Source of the DNA: Pseudobdellovibrionaceae bacterium
GTDB lineage: Bacteria; Bdellovibrionota; Bdellovibrionia; Bdellovibrionales; UBA1609
Reading direction: 5' to 3'
NCBI GenBank assembly: GCA_023898385.1
Contig: CP060220.1
Span: 1,612,001 to 1,676,000, forward strand
Length of the DNA stretch: 64,000 nucleotides
The translations under genes and the position numbers were made by a program. The notes under the pieces were generated by a model that saw only the letters and a list, made by a program, of their open reading frames with translations, had not been told where the DNA came from and ran no database searches. Below are positions 34,844-43,985 of this stretch, one piece after another. Positions within the stretch are counted from its first letter, which is position 1; every line of letters starts with the position of its first letter.

Positions 34844-35878
34844 GGTCTTTGCCGCATCCAATACACTGTCCACAGAGATTTGCTTCATACAATCATGGGT
34901 ACCAATAGGACATTTCTTACTGCCATGCCGGCCACAGGGGCGACAGCTTAAATCTTTCTGAACAACAATGGCCTGCTCTTGCCACGGACGATAACCCAAA
35001 CTTAACGTGGTCGGCCCAAACACCGAAACCACTGGCAAACCCACGCAGGCTGCCATGTGCATGGCACCACTGTCATTTGTCACCATCAGGCTGCCAAACC
35101 GAAATTCCTGCAATGACTCAAGTAAAGATTTTTCACCGGCCCAAAGCAGGGCTCCTGGGATCTGTTTTTGAACGCTCTCGCAAAGGGCCCGCTCATCCCG
35201 GCCACCGGTCACAATGATTTGACGACCTTCTTCTGAAAGGCGCTTCCCCAATTCTACAAATTTATTAAACCCCCAACGTTTTGTGGGCCACACACTGCCA
35301 GGAGATAAAAACGTGGCTCCGGCGTGCGCCGATTGAAACTCGGGCAAAAGATGATCAATGCGCATTTGGCTCCAGGTCGGCACACTTCCCGACGGCCACG
35401 GCCCGACGGTGTTGTTGTCGGTGATATTTAAAACACTGACCTCACCTAATATCTCATTCCAGTTTGAATTCAATGGAGCCAACAGCTGCAACTGCCTTAG
35501 GGCATCAGGCCGCTGCATGGGACGCTCCACACGAGAGTCGAAAATCCATGCATTCCACCATTTTTTAAAGCCTACCTTTTTGTTAGCCTTCAGTGACTGC
35601 ACCAGCAAACCGGAGCGCATACTTTCGTGGGGACTGAGCACCACATCATACTCGTATTTTAACAGTTTTTTACGAAATGCCCGCACCGATGGCGAATTGG
35701 TTTTGTTGACTGAAATCACTTCATCAACAAGCCCCGCTGCAAGAAACGGCTCTTCAAAACCGGCACGACAGCCTAATATTAATTTATGATCTGGATATAG
35801 TTTTCGAAACTCACGCATCAAAGGGATGCTGAGAAGGAGGTCTCCGAGATAGGCTGTTTGTAAGATGAGGTTAACCAC
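34832..35878 (-). CDS. GT9 heptosyltransferase (WaaF/RfaF-like)
   Basis: Adds a heptose to the LPS inner core from ADP-heptose, on the cytoplasmic face of the inner membrane. The 348-residue protein has the family start LILQTAYLGDLLLSIPLM (acceptor-site Asp in GD), VGFKKWW, PGSVWPTKRWG, the nucleotide-site VTNDSGAMHMAACVGLPVVSVFGPT, and a C-terminal Cys pattern SCRPC...KCPIGTHDC typical of WaaF. Start is GTG with GAGGG 8 bases before; it lies 61 bases inside the upstream paralogue. Confidence 0.9.
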   Translation of the reverse strand: MVNLILQTAYLGDLLLSIPLMREFRKLYPDHKLILGCRAGFEEPFLAAGLVDEVISVNKTNSPSVRAFRKKLLKYEYDVVLSPHESMRSGLLVQSLKANKKVGFKKWWNAWIFDSRVERPMQRPDALRQLQLLAPLNSNWNEILGEVSVLNITDNNTVGPWPSGSVPTWSQMRIDHLLPEFQSAHAGATFLSPGSVWPTKRWGFNKFVELGKRLSEEGRQIIVTGGRDERALCESVQKQIPGALLWAGEKSLLESLQEFRFGSLMVTNDSGAMHMAACVGLPVVSVFGPTTLSLGYRPWQEQAIVVQKDLSCRPCGRHGSKKCPIGTHDCMKQISVDSVLDAAKTLSH

Positions 35879-36978
35879 TGAATTCCCTCTTCAACGGCGT
35901 GCACAAGATGGTCAAAATCGACCCGATCGTAACACATTACTGATTTTTGACAAGCCCGCTTCCAGCAAGGGCTACAACTCACTTGAGAAAGCACTCTTCT
36001 GCCGCGGCCATAGAGATCAATCTCATGGGCACAGGTGGGTCCAAACCAGGCCACCACCCATTTTTTTAACGCGATCCCCATGTGCATTCCCAAACTGTCC
36101 CCGCTAATCACAATATCACAAGCCGCAATACTGATGGCGCCATCACGTAAACCCGCCTCGGTCGGCGATGTGATCACATCCAATCCTGCGGCTATTCTCA
36201 AGTTAGATGCGGTCTCACTGCCGCCCCCCAACAACACAACCCTAACCTCATCCAAGGACAACATTTTTCTGACTAGCTGCTGATGGCCCTCTTCAGTGAA
36301 CTTTTTGTATGGAATTGTGGGGCTGCATCCGGTGTTGATACCAACTAACAATTTTTTACCATTTAACCAATGTTGGCGTCGCTCGCGCATCTGATGTTTT
36401 TCGTTCTCAGTTAGGGAAAGTACGTACTCGTCTCTTTTAAATGGCCCCAACTCAAAGGCCTCTATCATCAACTGAGTCTCAGGTTTATTATTTTCAAAAA
36501 ACTTTTTTTCATTTGAAAGGCCCAGTTGCCAAAGTTCATCAGCTGCATTTGTTTCTGGTAAAATGACCCCCGTTTTTGAATCAACCCCAAAACCAAATCG
36601 CTCTTTAATAAATTTTGGTTTGTTTAGAACCCCACCGGCGGCGAGCGATTTATCAATGCAATAGCTCACATCAAAAGAAAGTGTAGATAGCGCCAGCAAA
36701 TCCTCTTCTTTAATAGTCAAAATGCGATCAATGAACGGGTTGTTTTCAAGAAGCGGTTTGGCACTTCCCTTTGTCACCCAAGTCACATGCGCGTCGGGGT
36801 ACTTTCTGTGAATGGCTGGTAACAAGCTCGTGGCTCGGAGCACAGCCCCTAAAGCCTCGAGGTGGACCACCAAGATGCGAGTTTTCGGCACCGACAACTG
36901 GGGACATTTCTCATCACAGTTTTCTGATCGATCACATGGTTTGTAGCCGCTGAAAAAGCGGCACTGAGTCATTGCCAT
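35818..36978 (-). CDS. GT9 family heptosyltransferase paralogue
   Basis: A second GT9 glycosyltransferase, 386 residues, less conserved. It shows ILVVHLEALGAVLRATSLLPAI, INTGCSPTIPYKKF, VISGDSLGMHMGIALKKWVVAWFGPT and the C-terminal SCSPCWKRACQ. An extra N-terminal cysteine cluster (CRFFSGYKPC, then NCDEKC) precedes the catalytic fold and is not usual for the family; it could bind zinc or Fe-S. It probably adds a core sugar before or after its neighbour. The large overlap and orientation make a two-gene operon. Confidence 0.82.
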   Translation of the reverse strand: MAMTQCRFFSGYKPCDRSENCDEKCPQLSVPKTRILVVHLEALGAVLRATSLLPAIHRKYPDAHVTWVTKGSAKPLLENNPFIDRILTIKEEDLLALSTLSFDVSYCIDKSLAAGGVLNKPKFIKERFGFGVDSKTGVILPETNAADELWQLGLSNEKKFFENNKPETQLMIEAFELGPFKRDEYVLSLTENEKHQMRERRQHWLNGKKLLVGINTGCSPTIPYKKFTEEGHQQLVRKMLSLDEVRVVLLGGGSETASNLRIAAGLDVITSPTEAGLRDGAISIAACDIVISGDSLGMHMGIALKKWVVAWFGPTCAHEIDLYGRGRRVLSQVSCSPCWKRACQKSVMCYDRVDFDHLVHAVEEGIQWLTSSYKQPISETSFSASL

Positions 36979-37067
36979 GATTTTATTTTAGCGAATCCCG
37001 CTTAAGGGCAATAACACAAACTCATAATAGCCCAGCGTTTAAGACTATAGAACGGGCCAGTTAAAGG

Positions 37068-38198
37068 CTAAAGGCCAGGGCGCTCAATCTTTGTGGCCTC
37101 GGCTATAATTGTGCCTATTTTTATTTTTGATTCGAGCCGAACCATCGTTCGATATTTGTCGTCTGTGATCCACAAATAAACATCTCCCACCGGCTTAAAT
37201 ACACCATCCAACTTCAACTCAGGCTTAATAACAAAACAATTAAATGTGCCGGCCTCCGTGGTTAAAACTTCTTTTCGCAACACTTTGCCCGAAAATACAA
37301 AATTCTTACCATCATCAGAAACTGGAAAAGCTATGGTTTTACCCACTCGAAGATTAAAATTTCTTAAATAAAAAATGGCGCTCACCACATTCTGAGAATA
37401 GGGAGCGAGCTTCCAAACTTGTTTTTTCTCTTCTTCCCCTTTTTCTTTGGTGACTTTTTTCTCCCAGAATGTGGCCTCCAGTTTTTTCCAATCAAAATAC
37501 GAGCGAATGTCACGCGCCTGCTTGCTTTCATTCACATGTATTCCCATGGTCAAAGGGACCAACTCTTCATAATCTAAAAATGTTTCGGCCCAATCGTCCA
37601 CTTTATAGAACATGGAAAATACGCTGCTCGATTTAATAATCACAGCAAAGTGATAGGCCAAACGATCATTGACCTCTGCCATTGGTCTCACTTCAAAGGT
37701 CATATAACCAGCAGCCACTTTGAAGTACTTTACCGCCATCGTCACCCGCTCCCCCAAAACATAAGGGTCGACTTCTGGTCTTCGCCCAACAAAACCCTCG
37801 CTGTCTTCAACTGGAGGCAAACGTTTTTTAGCTGTTTTCTGTTCAGCCTTGGGCTCAGTGGTTTCTTTCACTTTTTCGCTCTTCTTGTCCGGCACTTGTT
37901 TTTTTGACAAAGGGTCATGCACTCCATCTGCTTTAGACACATTCTCTTTTTGTTTTTTAATTTCTGATTTTTTCTCTGCACGTTTTACTTGATTGGCCGC
38001 CTCCGGCGAGACGATCTGCGCCTTTTCAGAATCAGTGGCAGGTAATTCTTTCACCTTTACCAGATTTTCAAACTCTTTGTTCTGATGAAAGGTCTCTTGT
38101 TTTTCTTCTTCAAGAATTTTTGACGCACAAGAAATCAACAAAAATAAAGCTGCAGCCGCAGTTACAGATTTTTTTATTTTGTTAAACTTCGTTGTCAC
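37068..38198 (-). CDS. DUF3108-domain lipoprotein
   Basis: A 376-residue exported protein. The signal ends in a lipobox LISC (Cys24), so it is probably lipidated. A charged Lys/Glu/Pro linker (about 30-140) leads to a DUF3108 domain (about 145-370) with YVLGERVTMAVKYFKVAAGYMTF, MFYKVDDWAETFLDYEELVP and FNCFVIKPEL. DUF3108 proteins lie in the periplasm or outer membrane and several are linked to envelope polysaccharide steps, but activity is unknown. Start is GTG inside the 3' end of lpxL (17-base overlap), so it is coupled to the lipid A operon. Confidence 0.83.
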   Translation of the reverse strand: MTTKFNKIKKSVTAAAALFLLISCASKILEEEKQETFHQNKEFENLVKVKELPATDSEKAQIVSPEAANQVKRAEKKSEIKKQKENVSKADGVHDPLSKKQVPDKKSEKVKETTEPKAEQKTAKKRLPPVEDSEGFVGRRPEVDPYVLGERVTMAVKYFKVAAGYMTFEVRPMAEVNDRLAYHFAVIIKSSSVFSMFYKVDDWAETFLDYEELVPLTMGIHVNESKQARDIRSYFDWKKLEATFWEKKVTKEKGEEEKKQVWKLAPYSQNVVSAIFYLRNFNLRVGKTIAFPVSDDGKNFVFSGKVLRKEVLTTEAGTFNCFVIKPELKLDGVFKPVGDVYLWITDDKYRTMVRLESKIKIGTIIAEATKIERPGL

Positions 38199-39099
38199 GC
38201 TCTAGCTCTCGATGATCAATAAATGGTTTCCACCGGCGGTGCACCCACATCCATTGCCCAGGGTACTGACGCACAATCTCCTCAATCTTATCAGTGTAAA
38301 CCTGAGTCATAAAGGCCACAGTTTCATCTTTATCTTCTTTCGAAACATATTCTATTTCAGGACCAAATTGGACTGTGGTCGTGCCGTCAATTTCTCGAAG
38401 AGTGTAAACGGGAACCACTGGACACATCGCTCTCCCTGCTAAAACTGCTAGACCCATAGCTGTACCAGTTTCATGCCCGAAAAATTGAGTTCTCACTCCA
38501 ATGGGTGGACCCATAAATTGGTCCAAAACAAAGGCCACAATGCCACCCTTTTTTAGCTCTTTTAATACCGCATAAGAGCTGTTCCTTGGTGGAATAAATC
38601 GAGTGCCCAGCCGCTGCCTCAGCCCAAACCAAAGATCATTCAACCATTTCGCTTTAAACTCTTTCGATATAATAGACATGGGGACGTCATGGAGTGCCAA
38701 TCCCACTGTACCAAGGTCGCCGTTTCCCAGGTGAAGGGTCAGTAGGCACACTCCCCGGCCTCGCTGCACAGCTATATCCAGGTATTCGCGACCTTTTATC
38801 TGGAATTCATCTCGATGTTTCTGTTTTGAATAGAAGGGAAACCGACAAAACTCCACAGCGCTACGACCCAAATTAAAACAGGATTCACGGCCCACCTTCA
38901 TCCGCTGACTTTCTGTCCATTGGGGGAATGCCAATTTGAGGTTGCCTAAAATAACATTTCGTCGAATGCGAAATACATCAAACCATAAAATGCCAATGCC
39001 GTCGCCGATCAGTCGCTGCCACGACCAGGGCAAAAGCGTCACCACCCAACAGGCGCCTACGGCCACAATTTTAAAGAGTTTTTGAGCTAATTTCTTCAT
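38182..39099 (-). CDS. lpxL: Lipid A late acyltransferase (LpxL/HtrB family)
   Basis: Transfers a secondary acyl chain to lipid A precursor at the inner membrane. The 305-residue protein has an N-terminal membrane segment, NVILGNLKLAFP, the catalytic H(X4)D motif in LTLHLGNGDLG, and later FVLDQFMGPPIGV and PGQWMWVHRRWK. The frame opens 18 codons earlier; I chose the ATG that leads into KKLAQKLFK, which gives the usual length. It overlaps the lpxK stop. Whether it acts as LpxL or LpxM cannot be told. Confidence 0.9.
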   Translation of the reverse strand: MKKLAQKLFKIVAVGACWVVTLLPWSWQRLIGDGIGILWFDVFRIRRNVILGNLKLAFPQWTESQRMKVGRESCFNLGRSAVEFCRFPFYSKQKHRDEFQIKGREYLDIAVQRGRGVCLLTLHLGNGDLGTVGLALHDVPMSIISKEFKAKWLNDLWFGLRQRLGTRFIPPRNSSYAVLKELKKGGIVAFVLDQFMGPPIGVRTQFFGHETGTAMGLAVLAGRAMCPVVPVYTLREIDGTTTVQFGPEIEYVSKEDKDETVAFMTQVYTDKIEEIVRQYPGQWMWVHRRWKPFIDHRELERDNEV

Positions 39100-40069
39100 G
39101 CAAAATCTCGACGTCCGATGAAAATCCCAATTGCAGGGAAACCACCTGAACAAAGTCTTTCAAATTTTTATGCCTATCTAATTTTACAAAGTCTTTTTCC
39201 GTGGTCAAAATCACCGATGCACCCAATTTTTTCATTTCAGACACAATGCGAACAGCATCAGTTTCTGAATAAGCATGGTGATCCGGAAACAACAAACTTC
39301 CCACCACATTGAAGCCCTTCATTTGAAGGCTCGCCAAAAAGGCTTCTGGCCGCCCCAGGCCACACACCACAAAACAACATGCTGACAAATCATTCAACTC
39401 AGAGGTCACAAGGTAATCTGCACGTATGGTCTTAAAATCACCGTTCACAGCAGATAGTTTATTCTCAATAAATTTCAAGTTATCACTAGAAGCCAGGTTC
39501 ACTTTTGTTAGAATCACAAATTGAGCTCTGCGAAGACTCTCAAATGACTCCCGGGCCATGCCCCACGGCAAGGGGTGATAGTCGCTGGTTGGCGCCGTGG
39601 CGTCGATCAATACAATATCAATGTCTCGTTTAAGTTTTCGATGTTGAAAGGCATCATCGGCAAAGATGAGATTCACAGGATGTTCCGACACTAACTGCAT
39701 AGCCGCCTGCACTCGATCAGCCCCAACATAGATCGGCACATTAACAAACTGCTTTTTTAACATGGTTGGCTCATCCCCAAACCGCTCTGCGGATTCATCA
39801 TCTGCATGCACAGCTTGTACGCCATAACTTTGTCGACCATATCCTCGCGAAACAACTCCAGGTCGATATCCGCTTTGAATGGCCCATTCAATGAGTGCGG
39901 CAATAACTGGTGTCTTGCCGGTCCCCCCCACTGTGAGGTTGCCCACACTCACCACCGGAACGCCTACGGACTCTGCAGGTTTCACTTTCCAATCATAGAG
40001 CCGCCCACGGGCCCCACTCAGAAAAGAAAACAATAACCCCAAAGGAGCCAACATATCTCTTTTTTTCAT
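39071..40069 (-). CDS. lpxK: Tetraacyldisaccharide 4'-kinase
   Basis: Phosphorylates the lipid A disaccharide at 4'. The 332-residue protein has an N-terminal amphipathic/membrane segment (LAPLGLLFSFLSG), Walker A SVGNLTVGGTGKTPV, GVVSRGYGR, DDAFQHRKLKRDIDIVLIDA and ILTTEKDFVKL, all diagnostic. It starts in the lpxB stop (ATGA overlap). Its presence is interesting, since Bdellovibrio lipid A has been reported to lack phosphate; if this is a relative, phosphate may be an intermediate. Confidence 0.95.
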   Translation of the reverse strand: MKKRDMLAPLGLLFSFLSGARGRLYDWKVKPAESVGVPVVSVGNLTVGGTGKTPVIAALIEWAIQSGYRPGVVSRGYGRQSYGVQAVHADDESAERFGDEPTMLKKQFVNVPIYVGADRVQAAMQLVSEHPVNLIFADDAFQHRKLKRDIDIVLIDATAPTSDYHPLPWGMARESFESLRRAQFVILTKVNLASSDNLKFIENKLSAVNGDFKTIRADYLVTSELNDLSACCFVVCGLGRPEAFLASLQMKGFNVVGSLLFPDHHAYSETDAVRIVSEMKKLGASVILTTEKDFVKLDRHKNLKDFVQVVSLQLGFSSDVEILHEEISSKTL

Positions 40070-41232
40070 GAAAAATAGCCATCCAAGGCTTTGGCAACTC
40101 TCGTTGTCGCCCCCTCACTGCCCAATCTCACTTTGGCCTGTTTCAGGTCACAAGCCATCTCTTCGGCCGCCGTGGGTTCATTGATCAACCTTCGAAGTGC
40201 CCCCGCGAGACCCTCTACACTTGCTGCCTCTTGAAAAAATTCGGGCGCCACCATTTTGCCAAGAACCAAGTTAATCATTCCAAAAAAGGGCGTGTCTTTA
40301 ACAAAGGTTTTCGCAATCCACGCTGTCATGGCATTCATTTTGTACATAATAACCATGGGCTTTTCGAGGAGACCCACCAACAAAGTGGCCGTCCCTGAGG
40401 CACACAAAACTACATCCGCAAGACGAATCATACGAAAAGGCTCATCCTGCAAAACAATCAGTGGAAACTGAAGCGGCGGCATATTGCTTTTGAAGGTCTC
40501 TAGATCAAAAGTGGGCGCCACAAACAACGCCACTTGCAGGTCTTCATTTTCTCCATGCAAGCGTTCAGCTACAGCCAACTGAGTTTCTAAATGGTTTTTA
40601 ATCTCTGAGTGCCGACTCCCTGGCATCAAAGCCAAAAGCGTTTCGTTGTCTTTTATGCCATATCGCTGCCGATCCTTTTTGATCTCGTTTTGATCAAACA
40701 GGTCAGATTTAAGTTCATCCAACAGCGGGTGCCCAACAAACTCCGCCGACACACCATTTTTGTCATAAAAATCTTTTTCAAACGGAAACAACACCAGCAT
40801 CTTATCTACTAAGCGCCTAATTATTTTCACCCGTGACCGTCGCCAAGCCCAAACTTGAGGTGAAATGTAATAGACAACGGGTATTCCCAGTTTTTTAAGT
40901 TTCTTTGCCAATCGCAAATTGAAATCGGGGTAATCTAGAAGCAAGGCCACTTTCGGTTTGCGCTCTTTTGCAGCTTCGACTAATCGATCAAACGCCCCTT
41001 TAATATCACCCCAATGAGCCATGACTTCTTGAAACCCAACCACTGCCAATTCTTCAGAGCGACCTAAGATTTCAAACCCCATGGCTTCCATGGACCGACT
41101 GCCAATACCAAAACTTGCAATAGACTGATTCTGTTGTCGCCAGTATTCAAGCAAACGTTGAGCATAAAGTGTACTCGAGGCCTCAGCAGCAACGATTAAG
41201 ATCTCATTTGAGGCGGGATTGGATTTCGCCAA
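40066..41232 (-). CDS. lpxB: Lipid-A-disaccharide synthase
   Basis: Joins UDP-diacylglucosamine and lipid X to form the lipid A disaccharide. From the TTG start the protein is 388 residues, close to E. coli (382). Family motifs include VVGFQEVMAHW, VALLLDYPDFNLRLAKKLKKLGIPVVYYISPQVWAW split by a helix, FEKDFYDKNGV, LALMPGSRHSEI and CASGTATLLVGL. The near N-terminal GEASGD motif reads AEASST. I chose TTG because GGAGAAG lies 6 bases before it; the longer ATG start has no site. It overlaps the gnnA-like gene by 29 bases. Confidence 0.92.
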   Translation of the reverse strand: MAKSNPASNEILIVAAEASSTLYAQRLLEYWRQQNQSIASFGIGSRSMEAMGFEILGRSEELAVVGFQEVMAHWGDIKGAFDRLVEAAKERKPKVALLLDYPDFNLRLAKKLKKLGIPVVYYISPQVWAWRRSRVKIIRRLVDKMLVLFPFEKDFYDKNGVSAEFVGHPLLDELKSDLFDQNEIKKDRQRYGIKDNETLLALMPGSRHSEIKNHLETQLAVAERLHGENEDLQVALFVAPTFDLETFKSNMPPLQFPLIVLQDEPFRMIRLADVVLCASGTATLLVGLLEKPMVIMYKMNAMTAWIAKTFVKDTPFFGMINLVLGKMVAPEFFQEAASVEGLAGALRRLINEPTAAEEMACDLKQAKVRLGSEGATTRVAKALDGYFS

Positions 41233-42148
41233 TGATCTTCTCCGCCAATCGAAGTGCAACAAGCCCATCTCGGCCAGACACACGACAGGGTTTGTTTTCA
41301 AGAACTGAATTTACAAACGACTGAGTTTCAGCCAGTAGTGCATCACCTTTTTCAAGGTTCCATGATTCGTGCTCTATGGGTAACTCCGCATCGGGCTGCC
41401 ACTGCCCTGTCTTCGTCAACAAGTTCACATCTCCAGATCCAAAATCCAAAGACAGGTATTGATCTCGCTGAAAAACTCGGAACTTTCGCTGAGCACTTGT
41501 TGATACCCTCGAGGACGTTACATTTGCCACCGCACCACTTTTAAACTCGATGCGAGCATTGGCAATATCAATGGTATCGGTAATCACCGGAGTCCCAACG
41601 GCTGCGATGTTCACAGGCTCGCTGTCAACAAGACTGAGAATGACATCCAAGTCGTGTATCATTAAATCAAGCACAACATTGACGTCCACACCTCTTGGCT
41701 TAAATGGAGCCAATCGGTGGCACTCAATAAACCAAGGAACCATCATTTTTTTATGAGCAGCCTCAAAAGCAGGATTAAACCGCTCGACGTGTCCCACCTG
41801 CAGTTTAAGCCCGTTCTTTTCGGCTAAACTACATAACTCCTCACCCTGCTGGCTGGTGGTAGTAATTGGCTTTTCAACGTTAACGTGGATTCCATTTTCT
41901 AAAAATGTTTTGGCAATTTCATAGTGGGTGGGAGTAGATGAAGCTACAGTGACCAGGTCCACTTTACCTATCAAATTTCGGTAGTCCGTTTCAGCAGCAC
42001 ACTCTAACTCTTGAGCCACCTCAGCCGCCCGCGCCGCACTGGCATCACAGACGGCGACCAAATCGACATCGGCAATGGCTTTGTATTTTTGTGCATGAAA
42101 TCGACCTAAGTAACCCACACCTACGACGGCGGCTCTCAGCTTACTCAT
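41204..42148 (-). CDS. Gfo/Idh/MocA dehydrogenase, probable UDP-GlcNAc 3-dehydrogenase (GnnA-like)
   Basis: NAD-dependent sugar oxidoreductase, 314 residues: Rossmann motif VVGVGYLGRFHA, the family EKPITTT, and LDLMIHDLDVILSLV with the catalytic-type HD. In Acidithiobacillus ferrooxidans the gnnA gene lies at this same position between lpxA and lpxB, and its product oxidises UDP-GlcNAc on the way to UDP-GlcNAc3N, giving lipid A with amide-linked chains at 3. Position plus family make the same role likely. The partner aminotransferase gnnB is not in this window. It overlaps lpxA by 4 bases (ATGA). Confidence 0.78.
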   Translation of the reverse strand: MSKLRAAVVGVGYLGRFHAQKYKAIADVDLVAVCDASAARAAEVAQELECAAETDYRNLIGKVDLVTVASSTPTHYEIAKTFLENGIHVNVEKPITTTSQQGEELCSLAEKNGLKLQVGHVERFNPAFEAAHKKMMVPWFIECHRLAPFKPRGVDVNVVLDLMIHDLDVILSLVDSEPVNIAAVGTPVITDTIDIANARIEFKSGAVANVTSSRVSTSAQRKFRVFQRDQYLSLDFGSGDVNLLTKTGQWQPDAELPIEHESWNLEKGDALLAETQSFVNSVLENKPCRVSGRDGLVALRLAEKIIGEIQSRLK

Positions 42149-42927
42149 CTTGCCAACCCTCTCTTTGAGGAATGCATAAAATCTAAAAGATATTGAACGC
42201 TTTCAGGTAAATGGGACTGAGCTTTCAACTCTGCCATAATCTCTTCAATGGTCCCCGCGCCTTTTAAAACCATTCTTATGCATTTATGAATAGCAGCAAT
42301 ATCGTCTTTACTAAAGCCCGCCCGCTCAAGGCCCACTTTATTAGTGGCCCGCATGGTGGCCCAATTGCCTTGGGCAATCGTAAAGGGCAATACATCTTTG
42401 TTTACCGATGAGTCGCCACCGATATAACAATATTTGCCGAGCCTGCAAAACTGAGTGATTCCACAAAGCCCACCAATTTTAACGTGATCTTCTACCTTAA
42501 CATGACCCGCAAACTGGGTGGTGTTGGCAATAACTATGTGGTCACCCAGCTCACAATCATGGGCAATGTGTACGTAGGCCATCAAAAGGTTGTGGTCGCC
42601 AATACGGGTGACACCGCCACCTTGAGCCGTGCCCAAGTTAAGAGTCACAAACTCTCGAATCACGTTATTATCACCCAATATTAACTCGGTTTTTTCACCG
42701 TCATACTTGAGATCCTGAGGAGGGCCACCAAGCACGGCCCCTGGCAAAATATGATTGTTCCTGCCAATTGTGACTTTGCCAAAGGGGCTACCGATACACA
42801 CATGGCTATCAATTCGTGATCCGCTGCCAATAGTGACATCACCTTCAATCACTGAAAAGGGACCGACAATCACGTCATCGGCTAGCTTAGCCTGAGGTGA
42901 TACGACCGCAGATTCATGTATATTCAT
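42145..42927 (-). CDS. lpxA: UDP-N-acetylglucosamine acyltransferase
   Basis: First acylation of lipid A synthesis, from acyl-ACP. The 260-residue protein is a left-handed beta-helix with hexapeptide repeats, the catalytic-type LMAYVHIAHDCELGD, IANTTQFAGHVKVED, GGLCGITQFCRLGKY and a helical C-terminal domain (GFSKDDIAAIHKCIRM). Together with a GnnA-like gene it may use UDP-GlcNAc3N. It starts in the fabZ stop (TAATG). Confidence 0.95.
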   Translation of the reverse strand: MNIHESAVVSPQAKLADDVIVGPFSVIEGDVTIGSGSRIDSHVCIGSPFGKVTIGRNNHILPGAVLGGPPQDLKYDGEKTELILGDNNVIREFVTLNLGTAQGGGVTRIGDHNLLMAYVHIAHDCELGDHIVIANTTQFAGHVKVEDHVKIGGLCGITQFCRLGKYCYIGGDSSVNKDVLPFTIAQGNWATMRATNKVGLERAGFSKDDIAAIHKCIRMVLKGAGTIEEIMAELKAQSHLPESVQYLLDFMHSSKRGLAR

Positions 42928-43394
42928 TATTGCTCCCGCGGAGTGAACCAGGCCAGAATTTCGCTTTCAGCCACGATTTCGCCACCCACCTCGGCACGGC
43001 CAGAGATCAGCACCATGTTGCCTCGATCTTTTTTCACTTCACAACACAACTCTAGAACATCTCCGGGAACCACTGGCTTTCGAAAGCGGGTTTCTTTTAC
43101 CGACCCAATGGTCATATCCATAGGCGGATCTTCCGGCCGAAAACACGACAATCCACCGGCTTGAGCTAGAGCCTCGATGATTAATACACCTGGCATAATG
43201 GGTCGGCCTGGAAAGTGGCCGTTAAAAAAGGGTTCGTTAATACTGACATTCTTAATCGCACGAATGGTGCTGCCCACACGATTCTTCCCTGAAGACAAGG
43301 TACGCTCCACCACCCTATCCACAAGTAAGAATGGATAGCGATGAGGGAGGATTTTCATCACATCAAGTATATCGTGAATGGTTTGCTCAGCCAC
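42927..43394 (-). CDS. fabZ: 3-hydroxyacyl-ACP dehydratase FabZ
   Basis: Dehydrates 3-hydroxyacyl-ACP in fatty acid elongation, competing with LpxA for substrate. The 155-residue protein has ILPHRYPFLLVDRV, the catalytic FFNGHFPGRPIMPGVLIIEALAQ and GSVKETRFRKPVVPGD. The chosen GTG has GGAGG six bases upstream; an open frame six codons earlier has no site. It lies directly between skp and lpxA, where many genomes also have lpxD. Confidence 0.95.
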   Translation of the reverse strand: MAEQTIHDILDVMKILPHRYPFLLVDRVVERTLSSGKNRVGSTIRAIKNVSINEPFFNGHFPGRPIMPGVLIIEALAQAGGLSCFRPEDPPMDMTIGSVKETRFRKPVVPGDVLELCCEVKKDRGNMVLISGRAEVGGEIVAESEILAWFTPREQ

Positions 43395-43426
43395 TCTGGG
43401 CCTCCACAACAAAAAGAAATGTTTCC

Positions 43427-43942
43427 TTATTTGCCTTTGTCATAGCGCTTGATGACCTCATCTGTCAGATCAAGTTCTTCATTGGCCCAAAGTACACTTT
43501 GCTCGGCTTTTTCAAGCACCATAGTGTAGCCCTTTTCTTTAGCTACATCTTGAATCACATCGCGCAAGCGCCCCAATATGGGCATCATCAAATCGCGTTC
43601 TTTTTGGCTGATGTCCACCTGACTTTCACCCAACATTTTTTGATACTTCAAAACTTCTTCCTGAAGACTTTGTTGCTTTTTTATCCTCACATCTTCTGAT
43701 AACACCATGCTCTTTTTCTCAAAGTCTTGTGTCATCTTCTCAATGTCGGCTTTTCGCTTCTCAAGCGCCGTCTTCTTTTTTGCAAACTCTTTTTCAAGAG
43801 TCTCGCGGGCTGACTTACCCGCCTTGGTGGATTCTACGGCTTTTTTCATATCCACGTAACCAATCTTCGTATTGGCAATAGCTGAAAGTGGCAGCATTAA
43901 AAGAGTGCACGTAACCACAAGGCGACTTAAAGGATTCATCAT
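43427..43942 (-). CDS. skp: OmpH/Skp-family periplasmic chaperone
   Basis: Holds unfolded outer-membrane proteins in the periplasm. The 171-residue protein has a signal peptide (LVVTCTLLMLPLSAIA), then the Skp start KIGYVDMKKAVEST, a long charged coiled coil (about 45-120) and a C-terminal strand (YTMVLEKAEQSVLW, LTDEVIKRYDK). A GAGGAGAAG site precedes the ATG. It follows bamA by 43 bases, the usual order. Confidence 0.93.
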   Translation of the reverse strand: MMNPLSRLVVTCTLLMLPLSAIANTKIGYVDMKKAVESTKAGKSARETLEKEFAKKKTALEKRKADIEKMTQDFEKKSMVLSEDVRIKKQQSLQEEVLKYQKMLGESQVDISQKERDLMMPILGRLRDVIQDVAKEKGYTMVLEKAEQSVLWANEELDLTDEVIKRYDKGK

Positions 43943-43985
43943 AAAATCTTCTCCTCATTAAACATTGGCAGAATTAAACCATAAT

